Part shown: positions 54,677 through 63,120 of the stretch, in pieces
Position numbering within the stretch: position 1 is the first letter of the stretch
How the letters are laid out: each line of letters starts with the position of its first letter
From: Methylomarinum sp965277025
Lineage (GTDB): Bacteria; Pseudomonadota; Gammaproteobacteria; Methylococcales; Methylomonadaceae
Assembly: GCA_965277025.1 (NCBI GenBank)
Contig: OZ255706.1
Coordinates: 310,001 to 374,000, forward strand
Direction: 5' to 3'
Length of the DNA stretch: 64,000 nucleotides
Program-made: the position numbers and the translations under genes
The notes under the pieces: generated by a model
The model's input: the letters and a program-made list of their open reading frames with translations, nothing else
What the model was told of the DNA's origin: nothing
The model's database searches: none

Positions 54677-54744
54677 CCTGATACTTCTGGTAGAATACGC
54701 TGAGTAGTTACAAAGAATTTTACGCAGCGTCCGCTGACAGTGGT

Positions 54745-54921
54745 GGATGATTTGTTCAGCGTTTCATTTAGGAATCGCTGATTTATTCGCGATTCCTTGC
54801 AACACAGGGATGTGCTGTCAAAATAGATAGCTGCAAGCCATTGATTTTGTAAGCAAAACGGAAATCGTTGTCCGTTTTGCTGGCGCTGATAAATCAGGGA
54901 TGATTTGTTCAGCGTTTCATT
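54745..54921. repeat. Dispersed palindromic intergenic repeat R2, with a repeated end
   Basis: 54773-54914 aligns with the reverse complement of R1 (AATCGCTGATTTATTCGCGA ... TGATTTGTAAGC...CGCTGATAAATCAGGGATGA, in parts). The end GGATGATTTGTTCAGCGTTT occurs twice, at 54745-54764 and 54898-54917, so a partial tandem copy lies on the left. It is placed right before the DUF898 gene. Confidence 0.72.
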
Positions 54922-54933
54922 AAGAGAACCGTC

Positions 54934-55935
54934 ATGACACAAGAGAAATCCTTGCCACTGGAATTTACTGGCGCAGCATCTGAGTTTTTCAAAATCTGGA
55001 TTGTCAATGTATTATTGACTGTTGTTACATTGGGCTTTTATTCTCCCTGGGCCAAAGTCAGAACCCGCCGGTATTTTTACAACAACACTTTTTTGCATAA
55101 CAGCCATTTCGATTATCTGGCCGATCCGGTCAAAATTTTAAAAGGCCGCTTGCTGGTTCTGGCCATCCTGCTGATCGCCAGCCTGGTTTCAGTCATTCCT
55201 TTGCTCAATGCGATAGTAACCTTAGGTTTTGTTTTGCTGGTCCCCTGGATTGTCATCAAATCACTGAAATTCAACATGTATAACACCGCCTATCGTAACA
55301 TTCGCTTTCAATTTAAAGGCCAGTACGGTCAGGGATTTCTGACTTTTATCGGCTTGCCTTTTTTAATTCCATTTACCCTGGGGCTGATTTATCCTTACTT
55401 CGTCAAACAAAGCAAACGTTTCATCATCGACAACAGCGCCTATGGCGCCAGCCCCTTTAAAATGACCGCCCTGACAGCTTCGTTTTATAAAATATACGCA
55501 GTGGCATTGCTCACCATCCTATTGCTGGCAAGCCTCATTGCCGGTTTAAGCAGCATTTTTCCGCCGTCTGCACCGGAATTGATCAGTTTGCTCGTCATCC
55601 TCATCTATCCGTTGGCATTGCTCCTGTATGCTTATCTGGTCACCAAAACGACCAATCTGGTTTTTAACCATACCACCATGGAGCAATGTCATTTTCAAAG
55701 CACATTGAAAGTCTGGCCAATGTGCTGGCTTTATTTCAGCAACGCTGTCGCCATTATTTTGTCGCTGGGCTTACTTATTCCGTGGGCAAAAATCCGGCTG
55801 ACCCGTTATCGGTTAACCCATTTGACGCTCTTGACAACGCAAGATTTAGATCAGTTTGTCGCTACTGAATACGAACGCTGCGATGCTATTGGAGAGGAAG
55901 CAGGCGACCTGTTGGACATCGATTTCGGCTTATGA
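54934..55935 (+). CDS. YjgN-like DUF898 membrane protein
   Basis: 333 residues. The start LPLEFTGAASEFFKIWIVNV and the repeated LGFYSPWAKVRTRRYFYNNT and IPWAKIRLTRYRLTHL blocks define the DUF898/YjgN family. About six to eight membrane spans. Function is unknown. The stop overlaps the M48 peptidase start (ATGA), a pairing seen often in proteobacteria, suggesting a joint membrane role. Confidence 0.9.
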   Translation: MTQEKSLPLEFTGAASEFFKIWIVNVLLTVVTLGFYSPWAKVRTRRYFYNNTFLHNSHFDYLADPVKILKGRLLVLAILLIASLVSVIPLLNAIVTLGFVLLVPWIVIKSLKFNMYNTAYRNIRFQFKGQYGQGFLTFIGLPFLIPFTLGLIYPYFVKQSKRFIIDNSAYGASPFKMTALTASFYKIYAVALLTILLLASLIAGLSSIFPPSAPELISLLVILIYPLALLLYAYLVTKTTNLVFNHTTMEQCHFQSTLKVWPMCWLYFSNAVAIILSLGLLIPWAKIRLTRYRLTHLTLLTTQDLDQFVATEYERCDAIGEEAGDLLDIDFGL

Positions 55936-57008
55936 TTAAACTCGATGCCTTTTATTACGATGGCGCAAGCTCCACCCAGCACCCTGTCACGGTTGAATTT
56001 CATGATAATGGCGAGGTTCAGGTTATAGGCGGAAATATAGACTACCGTACTCACTATTCCTCAATCCGCATCAGCAGCCGCCTGGGCCATACGCCACGCA
56101 GCCTTTTTCTGGAAAATGGCGCCAAACTGGAAATCAGCGACAATGACGCTATAGACCAGATCAATCGTTATTTTGACCGTGGTTTTTGGGCTGCTTGGCT
56201 GGACAAAATAGAAAAAAATGCCAGCTATGTCGGCCTGGCTGTCATTTTAACCATCCTGTTGATCTGGCTGGGCATCAACACTGTCATTCCGTTTGGCGCT
56301 AAAATTGCTGCAAATCAGGTACCTGACAGCTTCTCAAAAAGCATTGGCCAACAAACCTTACAAACTCTCGATGACTGGATGCTGAAACCCAGCCACTTAG
56401 CGCCACCCAGGCAGCGGCAGCTACAACACCAATTTCAACTATTACTGCAAAACAGGACAACACCGCCCATTCTCTTGTTATTCAGAAACAGCCCTGAAAT
56501 TGGCGCTAACGCATTCGCTCTGCCCGGCAACATCGTCATCATCACCGACCAACTTGTCGATCTGGCGGAAAATGACGATCAAATCCTCGCTGTACTGGCT
56601 CACGAAACCGGCCATGTCATACAGCGACACGGCCTGCGCAGTTTATTACAAAATTCAGTCACCGCCCTGCTTTTAGCCATCACACTGGGCGATTTAACTT
56701 CACTAAGCTCGATAGCCGCCACCTTGCCCACCGTATTATTGCAAAGCCGCTATTCCCGGCAATTTGAACGGGAAGCGGATCAATACGCCGTGACGCTGCT
56801 CGAAAATCAGCACCGCTCTCCCAAAGCTTTAAGCCGCATACTGACCCTGCTATCCAAACAACAAAACAGCAATTCAGATTTTGACTTTCTATCCAGCCAC
56901 CCGGCATTATCCGAACGGTTAAAGTTAATTCATCAGAAAGAACACTTAGGAAGCGCTTACTTAAACTGGTTCCCACGTTCCTCCGTGGGAACCGGAATGG
57001 TTTATTAA
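55932..57008 (+). CDS. M48-family membrane metallopeptidase
   Basis: 358 residues. One membrane span near 98-118. The zinc motif is H224-E-T-G-H228 (LAVLAHETGHVIQRHG), and the third ligand lies in RQFEREADQYAVTLL. The pattern is that of HtpX/Oma1-like M48 peptidases. The C-terminal 15 or so residues (LNWFPRSSVGTGMVY) are encoded by an intergenic-type hairpin (56968-56993) and probably are not part of the conserved protein. It is coupled to the DUF898 gene. Confidence 0.9.
   Translation: MIKLDAFYYDGASSTQHPVTVEFHDNGEVQVIGGNIDYRTHYSSIRISSRLGHTPRSLFLENGAKLEISDNDAIDQINRYFDRGFWAAWLDKIEKNASYVGLAVILTILLIWLGINTVIPFGAKIAANQVPDSFSKSIGQQTLQTLDDWMLKPSHLAPPRQRQLQHQFQLLLQNRTTPPILLLFRNSPEIGANAFALPGNIVIITDQLVDLAENDDQILAVLAHETGHVIQRHGLRSLLQNSVTALLLAITLGDLTSLSSIAATLPTVLLQSRYSRQFEREADQYAVTLLENQHRSPKALSRILTLLSKQQNSNSDFDFLSSHPALSERLKLIHQKEHLGSAYLNWFPRSSVGTGMVY
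56968..56993. repeat. Hairpin repeat read through by the M48 gene
   Basis: GGTTCCCACG-TTCCTC-CGTGGGAACC, a perfect 10-bp stem. It is of the short intergenic palindrome type, here lying within the last codons of the peptidase gene. Confidence 0.6.
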
Positions 57009-57045
57009 TTCACGATTCCTGAGTACATCCTTGGCGCTTTACTCC

Positions 57046-58621
57046 CAGGGCCACGTCATCTAATCCGCTAACCCACTGACAAGCCTGCACTATTGGATAA
57101 GTGCTGGACATTCACTTCAGATCATGCTTGAATTCAATCACCATGATCGAAGTGGATTTACCATGATCCCTGCCGCTGTCCGGCGTCATCGTGCGGCCGA
57201 TACAGCGCCATGAGCGGGCGCGCCACTGGCTGCGCCACCCGATCCCTCACCCCGATTGGAGCACCCCGATGCAGAAGATCGATCTGAGCGACCTGGAGAT
57301 GGCCCAATTGCGCGAACAGCTGGGCCACTTACCCGAACCCCGCGGTGGACGCCGTCAGCTGCACCCCTTGCCGACGGTGCTGACCATCGCCCTGGCGGCC
57401 ACCCTGGCCGGCGCCCGGGGCTATCTGGCCATCAGTGAGTACGCCGCCCGCCTGACCCGGACGCAGCTCAAGCGCCTGCGGGCCTATTTCGATCGCAGAC
57501 AGCAACGCTTCGTCGCCCCCTCCGAGCCCACCTTCCGCCGCGTGCTCCAGCAGGTGGATCCGGTGGCGCTGGAGCAGGCCTTTTCCGCCTGGGTCCAGGC
57601 CAGCGCACCGGCCGACGAACCCCTGGCCATCGACGGCAAGACCCTCAAGGGCGCTCGCCGGGGCGATGGCCGCCAGACGCACCTGCTCGCCGCCCTGTTC
57701 CCTCGGCAGGGCACCGTCCTGGCACAGCGCGCGGTCGAGACCAAGAGTAATGAGATCCCGGCCCTGCGGGAGCTGCTCGATCCCCTCTCCATCGAGGGGC
57801 GTGTGGTCACCGCCGATGCGCTCCACACCCAACGCGAGACCGCCCGCTTCCTGGTCGAGGAAAAGGGCGCGCACTACCTGTTCACGGTCAAGGACAACCA
57901 GAAAACCCTGGCCAACGATCTCAAGGCTTTCGACCGGGAATCCATTCCCCCCTGAGCACACCACGGTGGACAAGGGACACGGTCGGATCGAGCAGCGCAC
58001 CCTTCGCACCACCGTTGCGCTCAATGCCTATCTCGATTTCCCCCATGTGGGCCAGGTCTGCCGGATCGAACGCCAGGTCACCGTGTCCAAGACCGGCAGG
58101 ACACGCACAGAACAGATCTTCTGCATCACTGATCTCACCCCGGAACAGGCCGACCCCGGGCAACTGCTGGCCCTCAACCGGGGGCACTGGAGTATTGAGA
58201 ACCGCCTCCATTGGGTCCGCGATGTCACGTTCGATGAGGACCGCTGCCAGGTTCGAAAGGGCCATGGCCCCCAGGTGCTCGCCTGCCTGCGAAACGCCGT
58301 CATCGGCCTGCTGCGTCGCCTGATCCGTCAGCCGCGGCAATCCATCGCCAGCATGATCCGCCATTTTGCGGCCCATCCTGCGCTGGCGCTCGCTGTCTTC
58401 CTGCGCTGACACGGCCGGCCCAGGTCGTCATCGGGGCCGACGGTGATCGGCCAGGCCCCGGTATGGCCAATGACCATGGCAAACCGCCATTCGGCGGCTT
58501 TTTGCAGCCCAATCGACCGAATATCCCGCTTCAAGCCGGGAAACCTCACTACGCCAAGGCCCTGGATCAGGCTGGTTAAGGTGTGGCCGGGGGAGAGGCG
58601 ATTTAGATGACGTCGTCCTGG
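57046..58621 (+). mobile_element. ISAs1-family element, GC-rich, 1576 bp
   Basis: Inverted ends CAGG...ACGTCATCTAA (left 57046, right ending 58621), flanked by an exact 10-bp duplication GCTTTACTCC (57036-57045 and 58622-58631). Its base composition is clearly richer in G and C than the neighbouring genes, which fits recent arrival from another host. The 3' non-coding end (58410-58621) has no gene. Confidence 0.9.
57191..58409 (+). pseudogene. ISAs1-family transposase with a frameshift
   Basis: The first frame (57191-57955) reads LGHLPEPRGGRRQLHPLPTV, EPLAIDGKTLKGARR and VVTADALHTQRETARFL (DDE_Tnp_ISAS1), and stops at RESIPP. The rest continues one frame over: FPPEHTTVDKGHGRIEQRTL, LLALNRGHWSIENRLHWVRD and VTFDEDRCQVRKGHGPQ, to 58409. 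The shift is in the C6 run near 57948-57953. The last E of the triad would be in the second part. A programmed shift or a sequencing error is possible, but a broken gene is simplest. Confidence 0.88.
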
Positions 58622-58698
58622 CTTTACTCCATACCAACCCCCCATCTTCTTTTTTAATCAGATATAATGGCGATTTTGCCCTGTTTAAAAAAATAACA

Positions 58699-59226
58699 AT
58701 GTTTGAAATTGAATACGAATTACGCGAACAAGATCTGGTTCATTTTAATGAGCTGCTGCTGAAAAAGAATGTGGAATTGCAAAACACGATACGCCGCAAC
58801 CGTCTGCTGGTGCCAGGGGTAATGTTGTTTATCGGTCTGTTTTACTATATTTTTTACGTCGATATGACGACAACCGCCTACATCACTATATTAGCGCTGG
58901 TTTGGGCTGTGGTGTCTCCTTATTATCTGAAAATGGATATGCGTCGGCAGATTCTGAACCATTATTCAGATGAGGAAAAAAAGGCCTTGTTTGGCGTCCA
59001 TAAGTTAAAAATCGAACCGGAATACCTGCTGGAAATATCACCCACCGGCAGCAAACACAAAACCCCCTGGGCCGATATGCTACGGGTGGATTATTTAAAA
59101 GATTATGTCTATATTTTTGTCGATTTTGATGCTGCCATCATTATTCCACGGGAAACGGTTAAATCAGGCGATCTGAAGAAATTCGCCCAGCAATTCGAAA
59201 AAATGATCGACCGTCACTCGGCTTGA
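58699..59226 (+). CDS. YcxB-like membrane protein
   Basis: 175 residues. Two neighbouring hydrophobic spans (about 36-53 and 59-75) are followed by a soluble C-terminal domain with PTGSKHKTPWADMLRVDYLK and FDAAIIIPRETVKSG, as in YcxB-like proteins of unknown function. It lies between the ISAs1 element and the ABC-F gene. The C-terminal end overlaps the opposite-strand small gene by 13 nt. Confidence 0.75.
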   Translation: MFEIEYELREQDLVHFNELLLKKNVELQNTIRRNRLLVPGVMLFIGLFYYIFYVDMTTTAYITILALVWAVVSPYYLKMDMRRQILNHYSDEEKKALFGVHKLKIEPEYLLEISPTGSKHKTPWADMLRVDYLKDYVYIFVDFDAAIIIPRETVKSGDLKKFAQQFEKMIDRHSA

Positions 59227-59432
59227 TCTCCGCCTGTTTGCCCACTCGGCTCATCCAGCACACCGTCCCGGGCCTGAATATAAAGCCGGCATGCATCGAC
59301 GCATTCCGGTTTGCTGTTATACGGGCCTGATATCATATCGACGGTGTAAAACCACCAGCCTTTTCGGTTGACGAAATAACGGTCCTGGGGCTTGAAAACA
59401 GGTTTTTTGGGTTTTCTCAGGCGAGGTCTCAT
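59214..59432 (-). CDS. Small basic protein with aromatic-rich core (72 aa), unknown function
   Basis: From ATG 59432 (MRPRLRKPKKPVFKPQDRYF) it encodes 72 residues with DRYFVNRKGWWFYTVDMISG, an aromatic block like that of small DUF6316-type proteins, then PYNSKPECVDACRLYIQAR. The frame is open upstream to 59522 inside the ABC-F gene, so the first ATG outside that gene is preferred. There is no strong ribosome site. It is divergent from the ABC-F gene, with 19 nt between starts. Confidence 0.55.
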   Translation of the reverse strand: MRPRLRKPKKPVFKPQDRYFVNRKGWWFYTVDMISGPYNSKPECVDACRLYIQARDGVLDEPSGQTGGDQAE

Positions 59433-59451
59433 TTGAAATATTCTACCGAAC

Positions 59452-61344
59452 ATGTTGAATTTTAAAAACATCACCCTCCGCCGCGGCGGGCGCGCACTCT
59501 TCACTGGCGCTTCTTTCACCATTCATCAAGGGCAAAAAGTCGGCTTGACCGGCGCCAATGGGACGGGTAAATCCAGTTTGTTCGCCATGTTATTGGGGGA
59601 GTTATCGCCTGATGAAGGCGATATAAGCTTACCGCCAAACCTTTCTATCGCGCATGTCGCCCAGGAAACCCCAGCGCTGGAAATACGGGCGATCGATTAT
59701 GTATTGGATGGTGACCTTGAATTACGCCAGTTGCAACAACAGCTTCAACAAGCCGAACAAGAACACGATGGCTTAAAACAGGCCGAGCTGCATGACAAAC
59801 TGGACCATATTGGCGGCTACAGCGCCAATGCCCGCGCCTCGAAACTATTAAACGGTTTAGGATTCAGCCCTGAACAAGAACGGCAACCTGTCAAATCATT
59901 TTCCGGCGGCTGGCGCATGCGTTTGAATCTGGCGCAAGCGTTGATGTGCCGCTCCGATGTCTTATTGCTGGATGAGCCAACCAATCACCTGGACCTGGAT
60001 GCGGTTATCTGGTTGCAGGATTGGTTACAACAATATCCCGGCACCTTGTTGTTGATTTCCCATGACAGGGACTTTCTTGACGCTATCGCCGATCATATTC
60101 TGCATATCGAACAGAAAAAAGTCACACTTTACACCGGTAATTATTCGGCCTTTGAAAAACTGCGCGCCGAGAAACTGGCGCAGCAACAATCGGCTTATGA
60201 GCGGCAGCAACGTGAAATAGCGCATATACAAAGTTTCATCACCCGCTTCAAAGCCAAGGCGACCAAAGCCAAACAGGCGCAAAGCCGGGTCAAGTCCTTG
60301 CAACGCATGGAGATGATCGCTCAAGCCCATATCGACTCGCCCTTTTCTTTTCATTTTTCAAAGCCCGACCAAATACCCAATCCCTTGTTAAAACTTGAAG
60401 AAGCAGACCTAGGTTATGGTGAGCTGCCTGTTTTGCAAAATATTTCCTTAAGCCTGTCACCGGGCGACCGTATTGGTTTGCTAGGGCCGAATGGCGCCGG
60501 AAAATCAACCTTGATCAAGGTGTTGGCGGGCGAAATGTCACCATTGAAGGGGCTCTATCAGGCCGCCGAATCATTGCATATCGGCTATTTTGCCCAGCAT
60601 CAGTTAGAGCAATTACGCCTGGACCGGAGTCCGTTGTGGCATTTACAACACCTGGACAAACAGGCGACAGAAAAAGATCTGCGCAACTTCCTCGGCGGTT
60701 TCGATTTTCGTGGCGATAAAGTCAACGAGCCGGTCGCGCCGTTTTCCGGTGGCGAAAAAGCCCGTCTGGTGCTGGCCTTGCTGGTCTATCAAAAACCCAA
60801 TCTACTGCTGCTGGACGAGCCGACCAATCATCTGGACCTGGAAATGCGTCATGCTCTGATCATGGCCTTGCAGGATTATGAAGGCGCGATGTTGATTGTC
60901 TCTCACGACCGCCACTTGCTGCGCTCGGTCACCGATCAACTCTGGCTGGTGGCGAGGCAGCAAGTAGAATCTTTCGATGGTGATCTGGATGATTACCGCC
61001 AGTGGTTGATCAAGCAGAAAAAAATTGACCTTGCCACTCCAGGCAGAGCCGAACAACCCGTCTTATCGCGTAAGAAACAGCGCAAACAGGAAGCCGAGCG
61101 CCGCAAACAATTAAAGCCTTTGACCGATGCGCTGAAAAAAGCCGAACAACAATTGGAACGCTATCAACAAAAACTGACACTGTTGGAACAACAGCTGGCT
61201 GACCCGAGTATTTACGAGGCGGATAACAAAGACCAGTTAAAACAATATCTGGCGGAAAAACAACAATTGGATCAGGCTATGGAACAGACCGAACAAGCCT
61301 GGATGAATGCACTTGACCAACTGGAGCAAGCTCAAAATGATTAA
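59452..61344 (+). CDS. yheS: ABC-F family ATPase (YheS-like)
   Basis: 630 residues with two ABC domains and no membrane span. Domain 1 has GANGTGKSS, SFSGGWRMRL and VLLLDEPTNHLDLD. Domain 2 has GPNGAGKST, PFSGGEKARL and LLLLDEPTNHLDLE. The linker between them (FITRFKAKATKAKQAQSRVK) is the P-site tRNA interaction motif region of ABC-F proteins. A C-terminal coiled coil (about 535-625) is rich in Q, K and E. The domain order and C-terminal coil fit YheS. It acts on ribosomes. Confidence 0.9.
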   Translation: MLNFKNITLRRGGRALFTGASFTIHQGQKVGLTGANGTGKSSLFAMLLGELSPDEGDISLPPNLSIAHVAQETPALEIRAIDYVLDGDLELRQLQQQLQQAEQEHDGLKQAELHDKLDHIGGYSANARASKLLNGLGFSPEQERQPVKSFSGGWRMRLNLAQALMCRSDVLLLDEPTNHLDLDAVIWLQDWLQQYPGTLLLISHDRDFLDAIADHILHIEQKKVTLYTGNYSAFEKLRAEKLAQQQSAYERQQREIAHIQSFITRFKAKATKAKQAQSRVKSLQRMEMIAQAHIDSPFSFHFSKPDQIPNPLLKLEEADLGYGELPVLQNISLSLSPGDRIGLLGPNGAGKSTLIKVLAGEMSPLKGLYQAAESLHIGYFAQHQLEQLRLDRSPLWHLQHLDKQATEKDLRNFLGGFDFRGDKVNEPVAPFSGGEKARLVLALLVYQKPNLLLLDEPTNHLDLEMRHALIMALQDYEGAMLIVSHDRHLLRSVTDQLWLVARQQVESFDGDLDDYRQWLIKQKKIDLATPGRAEQPVLSRKKQRKQEAERRKQLKPLTDALKKAEQQLERYQQKLTLLEQQLADPSIYEADNKDQLKQYLAEKQQLDQAMEQTEQAWMNALDQLEQAQND

Positions 61345-61618
61345 GCTGTTTACCTTGTTTTTGGAAATTTGCGCCTTTAAAAAAGGGCCGCAGGATGTGC
61401 CGGCAGCGAAAGCCTTGTTGCAACTTCTGATTGGGCTTTACATGGCCATCAGTTTTCTGGTGCTGATCCTGAATCTTGATGCTGTAACCGCATTCATGCA
61501 AGCAGTAGTTGAAACCATGCTGGTGCTCGGCTTTCCCTGGCTGATATTGAACCTGGCGAAAAAACAAGCGCGTTATCTGCAAACTGTCACGGCATTGCTG
61601 GGCTGTGATATTTTATAG
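61337..61618 (+). pseudogene. Membrane protein of unknown function, truncated by IS701 copy C
   Basis: ATG 61337 overlaps the ABC-F stop by 8 nt. The 93 residues start MIKLFTLFLEICAFKKGPQD and carry two hydrophobic spans (about 26-44 and 53-70). The frame is closed by the TAG that begins the IS701 end, just after LLGCDIL, so the original gene continued. The remaining half is not on the other side of the IS. Confidence 0.7.
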
Positions 61619-62740
61619 AAGTTACGCATTGACAGGCAATGTTAAACTATGGGTTTAAAAAATCCCAAAGTCAATGCAAGGCAAACCTTGATAAGAGAAA
61701 TAACACGCCCCTCAACAGCCTGCTGTACATTACCCATGTATATTGGTTTTTTATTAAGTGAGCCGAAACAAGCTAGTTGTCGACGATTAGGCGAAGTCAT
61801 GTCAATATCACATGATAGCGTAAATCGATTTCTAAATCGGGAGCATTACACTGGGCGAGATTTATACAATGAAGCCAGCGCAGGCCTGAATTTAAAGGGC
61901 GGAACCTTGAGTGTTGACGATAGTGTTCTTGATAAACCTTATAGCCAATATATGGCATATGTCAGTTATTTTTGGTCGGGAAAACATCATGGAGCAGTCA
62001 AGGGAATCAATCTTGTCACGTTGTACTACACAGACATTCAAGGAAAACACCAACCACTGAATTTCCGGGTGGTCGATAAGGCGGAAGGAAAGACAAAAAA
62101 TGACTATTTTCAAGACATGCTGACCGAAGTATTAGCTTGGGGACTGGAACCTGGTTTTGTAACAGGAGATAGCTGGTACAGTTGCGTGGACAATCTTAAA
62201 TTGATAAGAAATCATCAGACAGGATTATTCTTTGCAGTGGAAGGTAATCGATTAGTCTCTGTTGAAAAAGGTTCATGGGTTCAAGTCAGGCAATTAGAAA
62301 TCCCGGAAGACGGCTTAATGGTTTGGCTCAAAAATTTTGGGTATGTGAAATTATTTCGGACGACCTTGAAAGAACAAGTTCGCCATTACATAAGTTCACT
62401 ACCTGATGAAGAAAAAACCGCTGTTTTTGACAAGAAAGCATTTACCGAACAACATGATAGGCATTGGCAGATTGAGCAATATCATCGGGCAATAAAGCAG
62501 GTGTGTAATATTGAGCGGTTCCATGTTCGCAATAAAAGAGCAATAAATAATCATATTTTTTCTGCAATTTGTGGCTTTGTTCAATTACAAAAATTGAGCT
62601 TTGCAGACGTGATTAATAATTGCTATAGCGTACAGCGGAATTTATTCAACGATGTTATGGCTTCGTTTATCGACACCTTTATGCCAAATATGAATCATTT
62701 AAACCCAAAATTTAAATCTGTTGTCAATGCGTAACTTCTA
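61616..62740 (+). mobile_element. IS701-family element copy C, 1125 bp
   Basis: Ends as in copies A and B. Left flank is the truncated membrane-protein gene; right flank is an IS630 transposase fragment, with no matching target repeat beyond TA. Confidence 0.9.
61649..62734 (+). CDS. IS701-family transposase (copy C)
   Basis: 361 residues. Intact; it keeps SVDDSVLDKPYSQ, GFVTGDSWYS and HWQIEQYHRAIKQ and is nearer to copy B than to A (PMYIGF, KQASC, KLIRNHQ). It is the best candidate for the active master copy in this window because copy B has the D to G change. Confidence 0.92.
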   Translation: MGLKNPKVNARQTLIREITRPSTACCTLPMYIGFLLSEPKQASCRRLGEVMSISHDSVNRFLNREHYTGRDLYNEASAGLNLKGGTLSVDDSVLDKPYSQYMAYVSYFWSGKHHGAVKGINLVTLYYTDIQGKHQPLNFRVVDKAEGKTKNDYFQDMLTEVLAWGLEPGFVTGDSWYSCVDNLKLIRNHQTGLFFAVEGNRLVSVEKGSWVQVRQLEIPEDGLMVWLKNFGYVKLFRTTLKEQVRHYISSLPDEEKTAVFDKKAFTEQHDRHWQIEQYHRAIKQVCNIERFHVRNKRAINNHIFSAICGFVQLQKLSFADVINNCYSVQRNLFNDVMASFIDTFMPNMNHLNPKFKSVVNA

Positions 62741-63095
62741 TCTCAATACACATTGTTCAGAATCGGTGGTTCGATTAATTGCCGAAAAAATTTCGTATTC
62801 AGGAGAATTAGGGGTTAAAGGAAAAGAGGGTATTTTGAAATCAATGGAAAGTCGTACTGCTTTTTTGACTAACCCAAACCATCCGGTTGTTTTTCATTTT
62901 ACCCCTAAGCATTGTTCATGGCTTAATCAGATAGAGATTTGGTTTTCTATTTTAATGCGTAAAGTAATCCGGCGCGGCAACTTTAAATCTAAAGAGGATT
63001 TAAACAAAAAAATAGCGGATTTCATAAAATATTTCAATGAAACCATGGCTAAGCCTTTTCGTTGGACGTATCAGGCTAAGCCACTTACTCAATAG
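62741..63095 (+). pseudogene. IS630-family transposase, C-terminal fragment
   Basis: Reads GILKSMESRTAFLTNPNHPV, FHFTPKHCSWLNQIEIWFSI and NFKSKEDLNKKIADFIKYFN, the C-terminal DDE_3 part, with the last catalytic E in NQIEIW. The N-terminal part is cut off by IS701 copy C. Stop at 63095. Confidence 0.85.
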
Positions 63096-63120
63096 AGTGA
63101 GAACTTGCGCTTGTTTGCAC

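Larger units (their letters stand above)
49236..54711 (+). mobile_element. IS66-family element copy 2, wrecked by nested insertions
   Basis: The end GTAACTACTCAGCGTAAAT (49236) equals the transposase-upstream end of copy 1, and the other end (TACGCTGAGTAGTTAC, ending 54711) equals its downstream end, in the opposite orientation to copy 1. An exact 8-bp target duplication AAAGAATT flanks it (49228-49235 and 54712-54719). Of the IS66 sequence only both ends and the last about 120 codons remain. The inside holds IS4 copy 3, IS701 copies A and B and fragment D, and an IS1380 fragment. Confidence 0.9.

Noticed and set aside
49236..54711. Reading the IS cluster as a composite transposon carrying cargo
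   Set aside because: All segments inside are IS sequences or their remains; there is no cargo gene, and the flanking 8-bp repeat belongs to the single IS66.
57329..58412. Long minus-strand ORFs (231 and 163 codons) within the ISAs1 element
   Set aside because: High GC content opens extra frames; the plus-strand frames carry the transposase motifs.
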